From NCBI GenBank assembly GCA_025093555.1, contig JAIWNF010000027.1, positions 310,001 through 374,000 of the forward strand: DNA of 64,000 bases, given 5' to 3'. A model generated the notes under the pieces. That model was not told the DNA's origin, did not search any database, and worked only from the letters and a program-made list of their open reading frames with translations. Of this stretch, positions 26,416 to 37,862 are shown one piece after another. The position numbers and the translations under genes were made by a program. Source of the stretch: Circinella umbellata. Taxonomy: Eukaryota; Mucoromycota; Mucoromycetes; Mucorales; Lichtheimiaceae. How positions within the stretch are numbered: the first letter of the stretch is position 1; every line of letters starts with the position of its first letter.

Positions 26416-28078
26416 ATGAGACCAGACGAACATAAGCAGAAGGAATCACGACGATACCAAGCACGGAAAAAGAATCAAGGTGATATCACAGCTGCAGAAA
26501 TTGCTGAAAGACGAAAGAAAGCATCTAAAGCACGCGATACAGGGACCAGCATAGCTGCCATTCGTCGACGTAATGGTGAACTTCCTTCTATACAACAAGT
26601 ACGCGATTCACAAGAACAAGCAGCTAAAATAAAAAATAGTCAATTTAGTCGTCGAAAACTAGTTAATAATCAAGATCGATATGCTGAAATCTCTGAACAA
26701 GGTAATGTTTGAAATTGTTTTCGTACTTTGAATTAGTATTTACACAAAGAGAGGAAGAGAAAAAGAACATGAGATATTGACAACTTTTTTTTTTTGGGGG
26801 GGGGACGATGGAATGGCAATATCAGATGCCATGTTACAAGATGCTGAATTAGGTATTGACCGAGAAACAACGGATCTCGTTTCTATGCTTGGCCAAAAAC
26901 AACAAGGTAAAACAAAAATGGGGCATGGGATGTGGAAGGGAGAAGTACACTCATAAATATGTGAAAAAAGAAAGAACAAAAGTTTATGATGTAACAAATA
27001 GGTGTATATACTATGTTTTGAATTATTAGATGAAACGGAACCTGGGTCCACTTATTTCAAATTTAAGGAAGAAGATGTTGATACAAGCTTGCTCGAAAAC
27101 CAAGATCAATCCATGTTTCAAGTAAATTTTGATTTATATGAAGGAATATTGAAACAAGTACAATGTCGTGATATATTAGGATTGGATGAAAAGGATACTG
27201 CACTGGTAAGTAAACATATTTAGGAGAGAATGCTCCCAATGGGGGGTGGGACAGGGTGAAATGATGATGGGACAGATTTTTTAACAAAAGTGAACATCTT
27301 AATCATATATACATGCGCATGTTTGTGTAATAGATTGATGCAGCATTTGGAGAACAACCCATGATGCCACCCAAACCTATCGTACCAGCATTTTCAACAA
27401 CAAAACAAGGTCTTGTGCTATTTAATCAAAATAAGCCAAAAGTTAATACTAATAAAGAAACTGTGGATGGAATCTATCTACATAATGAGCGAAAACAGCA
27501 ACAACAAACTTCATCATCTGTATCCATGACAACAAAACAAAAAAATCATGGTAGCGTAATTTGATTTAGACTATATAACATCGCTTAGAAAACTTTCCGG
27601 CACTAATTTACTTCTATGTATGTTTAATGTGTGGAAAATAGGTGATGATGAAGATTTGGATGAGCTTCTATCAATGGAATCATCCAAAAAGGTCCAAGGT
27701 TAGTTTTCTTTATGCAAAAATAGTATGAATTTTTTTAAGAAAGGATGCATGACTAACAAGTTTCCTTATCACATTATGTTACCCCCCCCATTATTTCAAC
27801 AGACAAAACTAGTCCTTCTACAACCCCGACAACAGCAACGTTGAATATTAAAACTCGTTAGTATTTCCTCGATTAGTAAACCTATGATGATAATTATAAA
27901 TGATGATTAATGAATGACATTTACCCTGTTAAATATTATATATTATGTAGCATCTATACCAAAACCACGATCACCTAATATAGGATTACCAAGACCTTCA
28001 ACCACTAAGAAGCAACAGTCAAAAACAACCGTAAAGAAGGATGATGATGAAGCATGGTTAGATGACATACTAGGGTAA
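26416..28078 (+). CDS. Aven-like protein (tentative)
   Basis: Seven exons, 26416-26701, 26826-26906, 27030-27205, 27334-27550, 27642-27698, 27803-27856 and 27951-28078, sum to 999 nt (332 residues). The start MRPDEHKQKE is the first ATG in the frame. The N-terminus is basic (Arg/Lys-rich). The middle has STYFKFKEEDVDTS and LYEGILKQVQCRDILGL. The C-terminus has EDLDELLSMES and ends DEAWLDDILG. The order basic N-terminus, F-x-F-x-EE, a leucine helix, an acidic E-L-D-x-LL-x-L motif and a terminal WLD-x-(I/M) resembles metazoan Aven, which binds apoptosis and checkpoint regulators and RNA. This is motif-level resemblance from memory, so the name is an inference. The acceptor of exon 2 follows an odd T-run then G-run (about 26785-26804). 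Confidence 0.6.
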
Positions 28079-28369
28079 TCCAGATTAGTATCACCACCAA
28101 AAAAATACTTTATGTGGTAAACCCGGTTTATTTTTTTCTTTGTTTATAAAATGTGTGGATGCACGGGGCAACCCTTCCTTTTTTTAATGGTTCCACCCTT
28201 TTTCCATATTCCGGTCATGGGAGGTTTTTTTTTGTATACAGTGTATAGATATAGCAATACAACCATTTATAAAAAAAAAACAATTTTTCTTTTCTTCTAC
28301 ATTCGCATAATTTTTTTTTCGCTTTTTCCTTTCTTTTTCTTCTTCTTCTTTACACTTGGTAATGCCATC

Positions 28370-28969
28370 ATGGGTATTCAAAATATGACAACTTCAACAC
28401 ACGACGATAATGCCATGATAGAAGGTTTATACCAACAAGATGAAAAATTAAGAATGACAAAAAGGACAACAAAAAGAAAAGATATTCATGTCCGTGCTTA
28501 TAGTTGTCAACTTCATTGGCCACGCGTATTTACACTTTTATCATATAAGTATCGTCAATGGAAGTGGCTTCATCAATCTGAATTTGCATGGTGTTTTCGA
28601 CCCACTTCCACAGAAAATGAAGAAGACATATTAATAGATCAACAACAAGAACAATGTATTAGTAATACCAGAGGATGGACACCATTTGAATCCAAAAATC
28701 AAGTTAAATTATGGCAAGCCTATTATAATCAACCTTATCAACACCAACAACCGTATATTGAATGTCATATTCATGATAAATTGATCGATGATGGGAAACA
28801 AGTAGTCCGGATCATTTTGAATGAACATGTGGCTTTCACTATGGATCCAGACTGGTCACAACCATTAGTATATGAAATTGCTGTGTGTCGTGTGATGCGT
28901 CGGCCTGCACGGACCTTATGGAAAGAATGGATCTTGGGTGAAAAACAAACAGGTCCGATGTATCAATAA
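28370..28969 (+). CDS. Hypothetical protein, weak similarity to DDHD N-terminal region
   Basis: The frame is open from 28151, but the upstream part translates a T-rich promoter-like tract. The ATG at 28370 (MGIQNMTTSTHDD) is preferred, giving 199 residues. Features include WPRVFTLLSYKYRQWKWLHQ, RGWTPFESKNQVKLWQAYY and a C-terminal stretch LNEHVAFTMDP...VCRVMRRPARTLW. This aromatic, basic pattern is loosely like the WWE-like N-terminal region of DDHD-type phospholipases (W-x-PF ... V-RR-x-TW). The catalytic lipase part is absent, however. No signal peptide is seen. The gene lies about 290 bp downstream of the Aven-like gene on the same strand. Its function is unknown. Confidence 0.6.
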   Translation: MGIQNMTTSTHDDNAMIEGLYQQDEKLRMTKRTTKRKDIHVRAYSCQLHWPRVFTLLSYKYRQWKWLHQSEFAWCFRPTSTENEEDILIDQQQEQCISNTRGWTPFESKNQVKLWQAYYNQPYQHQQPYIECHIHDKLIDDGKQVVRIILNEHVAFTMDPDWSQPLVYEIAVCRVMRRPARTLWKEWILGEKQTGPMYQ

Positions 28970-29879
28970 TTAAATAAATAGCAGTAATACATATATAATA
29001 ATATTTATTTATCATCATCACCAGCAGCATCACCAACAGCAACATTAGTAACATCTTGTATATAATCTTCTAAGGGTAAAATAAAAGCATCTGAGTTCCC
29101 TTGTAAAATGATCTTTTATTTGTTTATTTGTTTATGTATGTATATACATATAAATAATAAAGGAATGGACAAACTATATTGAAAAAAGAGAAGCCCGTGC
29201 ATTTTTATTCATGTTTTTCAAACAAATTATAAATAATGTAAAAAATATCGGAACATCCGTTCCGTACTTTAAATGTATATCTTTTTTTTTTACTCACAGG
29301 AGCACTAGTCATGATGAAGGATGGTAGGAGATGATGTGAGCCTGTTTTAATTTATTGGTTCCCCATTTATGTGTATTTTTTTTCTCCTAGAACATCAGCT
29401 GTAATGCGGCGAGAGGGATTGGGGAGGGGGAGTTACACAAAGTATAATTATACTTTGATCTTTTCATATGTTTCTGATTGCTACAATAATAAAGTACTGG
29501 TTGGTGTCTGTATGTACTTAACAAGCGTCAGATCTTGTGCTTAGCAGTAGGTAAATACTTCCTGTCTCTAACATTGACGATACAAGTTACTACAGAAAAT
29601 AACTTCAGAAACTTAATACCTTTATGAGATTTTATCGACCTACGTAACATGATTCAGACACTTCGTAATTTGCCATGTCAATGTTTCATGATTTATTACG
29701 TTGGTCTACAAATCCTTTTTTTCTTTGTGTTCTCAGTAAGGCATTAATTGGCTTATAAAGGTTACCAATTACTTAATTATATAATAAATAGTGAATTAAA
29801 AAAGATATAAATAAATTTTATTGAAAAAATAACTAAATGAAGTGTCGTAAAGGGACAGCGAAGACCATGATGTTACTCT
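28970..29879. other. Intergenic DNA with a perfect palindrome
   Basis: No gene is seen. An 18-bp perfect palindrome, AAAGTATAATTATACTTT, lies at 29439-29456. The rest is A/T-rich 3' flank. Confidence 0.5.
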
Positions 29880-31145
29880 TCCACCTGTATTCATCATTCC
29901 TCTTCCACCTTCCCTTCGCTCAGCACAAAGGCGTCGCGAACTTTCTCTTGCCTAAAGAATAGATTTTGGAAATGGGAACTGTCAGTTCAGTCTTGTTAAT
30001 CCTTTTTTTTTTTTTTTTTTTTTTTTTGGATAAATAAGCACCTGATGTTTTATTCTTTCTTGTCCCTCCGGATTCGGGTGTAGTTGGTCTTTTATATATA
30101 GTCTATGCATCTGTCACGCATGTCTCAGTAGTACTCCATGGGTACGAGTTCGTAGTTGACAACGTCAGAAGCCACACATGTAGCTAGAGGTATTTTGTTC
30201 TACTTTAAGAAATATATATATATGAGAGTTCGGATAATAAAGTGTGAAGAAGTTAACCGTGAAAAAATCAATTGAAGACTAATTTTTATTTTGTGATTGT
30301 AAAAAATGGTAAAAGAAAAAAAGGGTCTTTTGGTTTTTCTTCTTTTTGTGGTCGTGCTTTGGTCGTCGTCAAAAGAAATTTCGGCGGCTTCATATTGGTA
30401 CGCAATTGGATGAGGTTGCCAGATTTCATCGGATGCGAGAGACAGAGAAAAGGATAATTGTTGGATGTTAGGATTTGAAAAAAGGTTTTTAGAAAATTCG
30501 AGAAATTCTTTACATTATAAAAGTTAATGTGTGGAACATGATTTAGTTAGATAAGTAGTGTAGAACGATGATGATTAAGATACTTACATTACTCCAAACA
30601 CCCGACCGGAGCAGTTCTGGGAAGTATACTAATTTGTCGTTTTTATTACTGAGAATGTACGCTATCCTTCCTCCTTGGCGCAGTGAATCTTCGAATTGTT
30701 TAATAGATGGAAGTTCATTTGGAGGATTGTTGTTAAAATCTGGTAGTTTTAGAAAGATGATTATTTTTTTTATTTATTAATGTGTTTGAGAGTTGAGAAA
30801 AGGTAATTACCTCTTTTACTGTTTACGAAATGAATAGGGAGAGGGAGGAAAGAACTTTACTTGAGATGTCGGCGAAGACATATTCAAGTTCTTGTTCTTG
30901 TTATTTCTCTCCCTCTCCCTCTCCCTCTCCCTCACCTCCCCTTCGCTCAGCGCCGAAGCGTCGCGTACCTTTTCTTGCCTAAGGATGGCTTTTTTTGAAA
31001 TGCAAATTGTCAGTTCAATCTTATTAGAGTTTTTTTGACTATATAAATTACCTGGCGTTTTCGGCATTCCCGCGCCTTGGAATTATGAGCATTCTCCCCT
31101 GGCGCGGGATGTTTGCTCTGACGCTGTCTCTCCAGATGCACCAGA
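29880..31145 (-). pseudogene. Duplicated exons of an unidentified gene
   Basis: Two related segments, about 29905-30060 and 30935-31060, share the minus-strand exon RQEKVRDA(F/S)(V/A)LSEG(K/E) preceded by an acceptor TTTAG or CTTAG, with a similar intron and donor upstream. Between them lie other coding-like minus exons, for example about 30588-30755 (SIKQFEDSLRQGGRIAYILS, KLVYFPELLRSGVWSN, ending in a GTAAGT donor). Another is near 30310-30460 (SDEIWQPHPIAYQYEAAEIS). The exons do not assemble into one frame by my reading. It looks like a partly duplicated, probably decayed gene of unknown family. A T-run of about 27 lies at 30002-30028 and a CTCCCT repeat near 30907-30931. Confidence 0.4.
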
Positions 31146-32440
31146 GTTCTATACAATAATAATAAGTAAAAAGAAATAGAAAAACGTTAGTCCTAATTCT
31201 TACATGGACTAAATATATACATGATGCAGGCAAACACACGCACACACAAAACATATAAACATATAAACATATAAACATATTAACATATTAACATACTACA
31301 ACGAGTACCGTTTAGTATCGACTCAACAGTAATACTGTTGAAATCTTTAACTTTGACTATGAAAAAAAAAAGATTCACGAACTTACGTGATTTGATAATG
31401 TGGTAGGACGGATTTAATGGTTCAACTTACAAGGGTTGTGTGCATAATGCAAGGAACTCTAAAAAACAATTTGTTGATAACTATTAATTGGGAACAACAC
31501 CACTAAACATACTTGCCCTTTTTTTATGTAACATACCTTCCGTAATAAAAAAAAAAGAAAAGAAACGTGTTTATTACTTGGTTGACAATATTATCTTTCA
31601 TAGAGGGTTAAATAATCAAATTTAAAAAATCATGTGAACATCATTCAATGCACTGGTTTACAAACCTTATTATTATTATTATTATTATTTGCTTCTCACT
31701 GAGCCATTCATTTCTTTTCTATAAAAGTTGTCAAATAGGTACGGTATTCAGAAAACTTAAAAAAAACAAGAATTCAAATATTAAGTACAATGTCACCCTT
31801 TCAATATTAATAGAGAGAAGGAAGTCATTTGATGATATTTGTTTTATATTGTAATCCGAACTACGTACTCTATAGTGAAGCAAATGTTTTTTTTAAGAGA
31901 ACGTTCAGAAGGTTTTTACCACAGAATAAATTTATTAGAACATCTACGTACTTATATTAAAACATGATAAACCACGGCTCCTCTGTCAAAAAACCAGCAA
32001 TACAAGCATCTTATTCAAGCGTTGGAAATTGAATAAAATGTGGCATCGAAAAAAAAAAACATTAAGCATAATGCACATGTGTCATAAATGTAAGTATCCA
32101 TTTTTAACTTTTATCTTATACTATGATAAAATACAATACCCTGTCAACGAAAGAAAGAATTAAGCCATTTCAGAATTACACGGAATGAGAAGGCACTGTT
32201 GATTTCAATGATAAGAAAAAATTAGAAGACAAGAAAAAGAGAAACATTATAATGAGTATACATGTAAGCGACAATATTTAGTGTGACTTTGCGTACCACC
32301 TGTTGCCTATATACTGTACAATACAAAAAATTACGTTGAAGTCACAATGATGATCACTGTATTATAAAAAAGGTACGTCAATTGGTATAGAAACAGGTAA
32401 ATTTACTTTTTCTTATTCAACTTTCAAACATTGAGTCAAT
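31146..32440. other. AT-rich intergenic DNA with tandem 10-mer
   Basis: No supported gene. A short tandem array of an ACATATAAAC-type 10-mer runs from about 31252 to 31292. The rest is A/T-rich with short ORFs only. Confidence 0.5.
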
Positions 32441-32442
32441 AA

Positions 32443-33320
32443 ATGGGACAAATATGGAACAAAGGTCAAAAAAGATTTTCTGGATCCTCCACGAATACAG
32501 TGGAAAATCAAAGCTTAATTATCAGCATACGTACAGTCTTGATACATATTTCAGAAAAACCATGGACAGCGAACAATTTAGCTGCAATGACGACATTAAT
32601 AGACCCTGTCAACTCTTCGAAGATTTGGTTATTACCAGTTGCGCTGTTAATGGTTTATATATGCGCAAAAAATGGAATATCAACCACAAACGTACTTTTT
32701 GTCAAGCTGTTGCTCGTGTTAATGATACAACTGTTTTAAAGCGGTAAGGATTTGTATCAGCATAGGTGGCTCTTGTAAGCAACTTTTTTCTTAATATATT
32801 TCATCGATGAGGCAAATTTCAACAGAAACATGCCTCTCTCACCTTGATCTTGCATTGGAAAAAGAACATGCAAAATCACTGTAAAGGCAGCAATAGGACA
32901 AAATTTTAGGATATTGGGGTACCATTACGTACATAATATTACTGCATTGTTCAGACGAGAAGTATGTGCATCAGCGGTCAGGAAGTAAAACGCTTATGAC
33001 CAGCATCCAGAAAAAGTACTAATCGGTAGCGATTTTGTGGGCTTTTATTGAACAAGTGCTTGCCAGTGTAGGAGCCTACATCTTTCGCATCGAAATCTAG
33101 TTATAAATAAAACTGATAATCACTGAACGACCAATGTCAAGAATTGAGTTACAGAACGTGGATTCGAAAATATTTACCTTCCATTATACGCTCCATATGT
33201 ATATCTGATTCAAGAATGCTAGTTTGAATTTAAAGACATCGTCATTTAAAAATCATGCAGTCAATTTGATACCAAGCTAAGTGATAGTATTAAAAGGTCG
33301 CTAAAATATATTTTTCGTAA
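32443..33320 (+). mobile_element. Second Tc1/IS630-type transposase relic
   Basis: Near 32803-32835 the plus strand reads FIDEANFNRNMPL, matching the first catalytic Asp block of IS630/Tc1 DDE transposases. After frame changes there follow KVTVKAA-like and ILGYHYVHNI-like blocks near 32880-32940. Upstream, at 32454-32747, an ORF of 97 residues (FEDLVITSCAVNGLYMRKKW) may be its N-terminal part. Stops and frameshifts are frequent, so it is inactive. It differs in sequence from the relic at 6.5-7.4 kb. Confidence 0.6.
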
Positions 33321-34752
33321 AGGTGGTTAAGCTTTGATTAGGCGCATATTGGGGTTTTGAAACTGTTGCTTAGCAGATAAGAAGATTTATTGTTAATGTT
33401 CTGTTCATATATAAATATTATTTGGTGGCTCAAATTTGTGAAGGATTGAGCATATTTAATCATAAAGCTCATTTTCACTCCGCTAACTTAAATTTAGCCC
33501 GTTTTCCAAAAGCATGATTAGAACGTATAATATACAACTGCAGTTCAACAATAGCTACCAATTCATTACTATGGTATTATTGAAAGAGGGGCTTGGGTAT
33601 TATTTTAAAACAACAACAATAACAACAATAATAGAAACGGAAAACAGATCCTTTATTGCTATGGTGAATAACGTGAAAAGATGAAGAATCAATGTCTTTG
33701 GTGACAACCCGCAAGATTTTAAAGACCATTTTTACAAAATCACTGGTTCAGTACTTGCCTGTTACTGAACAAGGTACTCTATGGTGATATTATTGTATAT
33801 TTATATCAGCTAAATAAGACCTCTGTTATAAAGATATTAAGTATGTATAATATAGTTTTGTGAATGCTGCAGAAAGTGACATGTGTCATCGTGCATCTTC
33901 TCCTGATTGTTTATCTTCATAGTGCACATAGAGGGAAAATGTGGCCTATATTCAAACTCATAGTCGTTATTTTAGATGAGCCAATTCAATTTTCAACGCT
34001 TTAACATCGTTTTCGTTCTTAAAAATATAAATTTTCGGACAAGGTTACGTACCAATGCATAATGGTGAATGTCATGTGGCAAAAACAAGAATCTAATAAT
34101 AGTTGCATTTAAACATGAACTAAACTGTTTTTTAAGACCCATTTCTCTCATACTAGCATCAAACATAGTCATCCCTACTTTCCTTACTTGGATCATTACA
34201 TGAAACATGTAAATACACCTATACATAACAATATTTGGGACCGTGCACACACATTACCTAGAACAACAAGTGTGGCGTTGTTGCTTCTATGGTATCTCGG
34301 GTTAATACATATATACATATATATATACAATTTTTTTTGAATTAACATCCTTAATAGAAACCAAGACAATTACCCAGATATGTTATCCTGTAAAAGCTCC
34401 CCGAACGTCAAAAAAAAAAGCCTTGAAGTTTTTAGTAAAATGAAAACAAAGAGAGAGAAACGGAAACTAGAATCATCAAAAACAAAACAAAAAGATTCTT
34501 ATCCATAAATGAACATTTTTCGCAAAATTCAATTCTTTGTTATCGTGATACATAAACACTTTCACTTAATGTTTTGCTTTCTGCAGCGTTTTTATACATC
34601 AAGAAAAAAAATATATAAAAATATATAAAAGAACTTTACTACTCGCTTCAATTGAAACATATTACTCTTTTTCTTTTATTACACATACCTCTATTTTGTT
34701 CTAACATATCCACCTTCTATTTTTTATCATTTTATATTATCAGTAAAAAAAA
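33321..34752. other. Degenerate intergenic DNA
   Basis: No supported gene. The minus ORF at 33993-34250 (85 residues) has no recognisable motif. The right end, with pyrimidine-rich tracts and ATTATCAG, is the likely promoter and leader of the secreted protein gene at 34753. Confidence 0.4.
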
Positions 34753-35584
34753 ATGAAATTTGGTTGCACTATTATATTTTTACTTGCTTTACTCGTATCC
34801 ATTACCAATGCTATCGTTTACAACCCTGAAATGTAAGATTTTGTTTTTTTATTAAGATATATTTTTTGTTGAGAAATATAGTTAATTAATAATTATACGA
34901 TAAAATAGCATATCACCCAACGAAGGCTCAAAGTGGCGTGCTGGCGAAACCTATACTGTTCAATGGTAACATCATTATAAAATTGTATCAAAAAGAATTA
35001 TAATAATCACTAGACTGCAATTTGTCAATAAATGTAATTTTTCATTGCTCATTTAATAGGAGTCCCATGATATCAGGACAGAGTATCCCAGAAGAAATAA
35101 AGTAAGTTAGACTATAACTAAAAAGTATGAATTACACAAAACAAGAGTGTTGTTTTTTATTATTATTATTTCAAAAAAAAAAAACGATACAATAGATAAC
35201 AAGAACAATTCATTCAATTTGAAAAAAAAAATATATTAAATGCTTATTATAGGGGAACAATTATGCTTGGATATCTAGAAGATGGCTCAATGAATGAAAA
35301 TCTTCGTGAGTATACTAAATAGTATTATAGGAGTAGTAATATGTGGGATTATTTGGATGTTATTCGACCATTTTCTTGGGTATGCATTTATATCATTAAC
35401 GATGATCGTATTTCTTTAATTTTTTGAAGATTGGATCTTGGCGAAAGATTTTCGACTCAGTTCGGGAGCACAATCCATAACTTTACCAAGCGATTTGGAA
35501 ACTAAGACATCCTATATTATTGTGGTTATGGGTAATTCAGGCAATGCTTCTGCCAAGTTTACTATCAGGGCTTCTCGGTCGTAA
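34753..35584 (+). CDS. Secreted Kre9/Knh1-like (Ser-Thr-rich GPI family) domain protein
   Basis: Five exons, 34753-34832, 34909-34965, 35060-35101, 35253-35305 and 35430-35584, sum to 387 nt (128 residues). The start MKFGCTIIFLLALLVSITNA is a clear signal peptide. The mature part reads NPEIISPNEGSKWRAGETYT, then VQWSPMISGQ, GTIMLGYLEDGS, SITLPSDLETKTSYIIVV and ends GNASAKFTIRASRS. The pattern P-N-x-G-x-x-W-x-A-G-E-T-x-T-V-x-W with a late LP-x-x-L-x-x-x-x-x-Y is that of the Kre9/Knh1 N-terminal-like domain found in fungal cell-surface proteins. It lacks the long Ser/Thr tail and GPI signal of many members, so it should be secreted free. Its role in wall glucan or in adhesion is inferred only from the family. 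Confidence 0.8.
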
Positions 35585-37544
35585 ATAACTATCTATATAT
35601 ATTAGCTATTAGTTAGTTTCTCCATTTTTGATTGTAAATATATAAAAATATGTCATATAAATGTTTTTCTTCTTCTTCTATATAAGAGCTTACTATTGGA
35701 ATAGACTACACAATAAAAAGAAAGTGGCTGGGATCTACAGAGATATTTTATATATTGTTGTCTCATGCATGAAATGATCACCTATTACATGTTATACATT
35801 GATCATGGGTCATGATGTGCATAACACAAAAACGTCTTGTAAACTTTATTCATTTTTGTAACCACTTTTTTTTAATTTTTAATATCAGTAAATGCTTCTT
35901 TTTGCTCGATATACATCGTAACCGATACACAGCAAAATACGACAAAACAAAAAGATAAACCAATGCTCTATTAATGTAGTATTCTCTAGTTTCTTTAAAT
36001 CACAGCCTCGTAAAGACCAATTTAAAATTTGATCAGAGCCTTTAACAGCAGCTTTGAGTAGAAAAAAAAAGACTTATGTTGCTAACACCACTACGACTGC
36101 TAACACCACTACGACTGCTACCACCATTATTGCTATCATAGACTACTTACGCTATAAAAATTCTACACATCATCTTGATAAAATAATATTCGTGAGCTGC
36201 AAATAAAAGCTCGTACGCATTGAGTCATATTCTTTGGCTACAAACATCGGGCCCTTGTTATAGGAATTTACCTTCTGTATATTTGTTCATCAAATCTAGT
36301 AGAACATCGTTGAGTAAATGCCTCACATCAATCTTTTAAAAACAAGATAGAACAACTTAACGACCACGCTCTATTAGCTTTTAAATAAGGAATAACATTA
36401 TAGTCAGCGTGAGCAAAAGTGAGAAAATCTATCAGGTAGATAGAAGTTTGAATTTTCGTATCTTCTTTTCAAATGCTAGTGGTACGTAGCTTGTGAGTTG
36501 ATACGCTGATATAAAACTCTTGTAAGCTCGATACAATATCGCACACATATGATAATATGTAATAATAATAGCATACGTATAATATATATTTGTGCGTGAG
36601 TGTATGTGTACGGAAACAAAATGTAATTTTTGTAGTTTTCCTTTTTGTATCCTTAATCCGAACAAGTGTTATTGCTGTCATCAAAATACTATCGAGTTCC
36701 ATATCCACGTAACTTTACAGCCCCCTCTAAATTACAAGTTTGTGTTATCATTGTGGATCATTATATTTGAAATAATGCAGGGATTGTCCTGAATTTCTAT
36801 AATAAGTTTGTCGACGCATTCTGTCTCATTATCATGTTAAATATACTACTTTTGATTATTATTACCATTATCATAATTCTTTGACATTTTTACCAGTATG
36901 GAACAACTGAGACTTAAGTATACATGCCGTTGTAGCCAATGTACCTTTAAAATTAATTAGCAAATCAAATTACACAGTATATGTCAAATGAATAAATGAT
37001 GGATGGATGATATAAAGTCACAAAGAATAAAAAGCAACAGATCGCCTGGAACATTCTATTTAGTAAGTTGTTTCAATTTTTCCGTTCTTTTGGATTTCAT
37101 CCTTGAAAAAAGTTTAAATACCTAGTACGTATACCGTTTACTGTTTCCCAATTTCTATTGAAGTGATAGTACAAATTGTATCTGATACTGGGGGCAAAAA
37201 TGCTACAACCAACCCTCCCTAATTTTACACTTATTATCCTAGCCCCTTATTTCAAAGATTCGAACTTTTTCTTCTTATTTGCATTGCCCTATTTTTTAAA
37301 GAAGGGGTGGCAGAACTTGACACATACTACTGGAAAGTTTACACCATGTGTTATATGTATACAGTTAAAAGAAAAACACCCCTCTTCTTTGGGAGCTAAA
37401 AAAGATTTATAAGGAGTAGAAATGTTTGTAAGTACGATTATTATATAAAAAGAGTCGCGCCACTTTTTTTTTCTTTGTGATTTTTTTTTGGTCAATATCT
37501 ACAGCTTCTGCTATAATTTAATTCTACAATAAAAGAACAAAATA
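35585..37544. other. Intergenic DNA with short tandem repeat
   Basis: No supported gene. An 18-bp unit (CTAACACCACTACGACTG) is tandemly repeated twice at about 36080-36118, followed by a related partial unit. ORFs at 36432-36792 and 37176-37495 overlap on both strands and lack family features. The last 100 bases are the likely promoter of the eight-Cys protein gene. Confidence 0.4.
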
Positions 37545-37859
37545 ATGATGGGAGGGACAGCAAGAATTTTATGGTTTTTCACCATGATGGTGGTTATGTT
37601 ATCATTATTATTGACCGTCCATCAAGAAGTTGTTTCTGCAGCCGGTGGAAGCCCAAAAAGCAAACGTTCAATACTTGGTATCAGACCCGAATGTCTTAGT
37701 CTCAGACTTAATCCATTGAATCGACCCTGCTGCCAGTCTTATCAAATGGATCCATGTAATCCGTCACCTTCTTGTGGGGTTCAGACATTATCTGAACGAC
37801 AAAGATATCTTGAATGTTGTGCTCCTGATGGTATTCAAAGTGCACTCGGTTGTATTTAA
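37545..37859 (+). CDS. Small secreted eight-cysteine protein
   Basis: Single exon, 104 residues. The N-terminus (MMGGTARILWFFTMMVVMLS and on through LLLTV) is a strong signal peptide with likely cleavage after VVSA. KSKR at about 38-41 is a potential dibasic Kex2-type processing site. The mature part has eight cysteines in the order C-CC-C-C-CC-C (RPEC, RPCC, MDPC, PSC, LECC, LGC). By my count the spacing is C-x11-CC-x7-C-x5-C-x13-CC-x10-C. The order equals that of hydrophobins, but the CC-to-C and C-to-C gaps are shorter than usual for that family. It may be an unrelated disulfide-rich secreted protein. No intron is needed. Confidence 0.75.
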   Translation: MMGGTARILWFFTMMVVMLSLLLTVHQEVVSAAGGSPKSKRSILGIRPECLSLRLNPLNRPCCQSYQMDPCNPSPSCGVQTLSERQRYLECCAPDGIQSALGCI

Positions 37860-37862
37860 AGA

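Noticed and set aside
28151..28369. N-terminal extension of the protein at 28370-28969
   Set aside because: The extension translates a T-rich leader into a Phe-rich stretch; the ATG at 28370 gives a normal start.
29439..29456. 18-bp perfect palindrome as an operator or element end
   Set aside because: It is A/T-only apart from two bases, isolated, with no repeat partner or nearby start; chance is likely in this composition.
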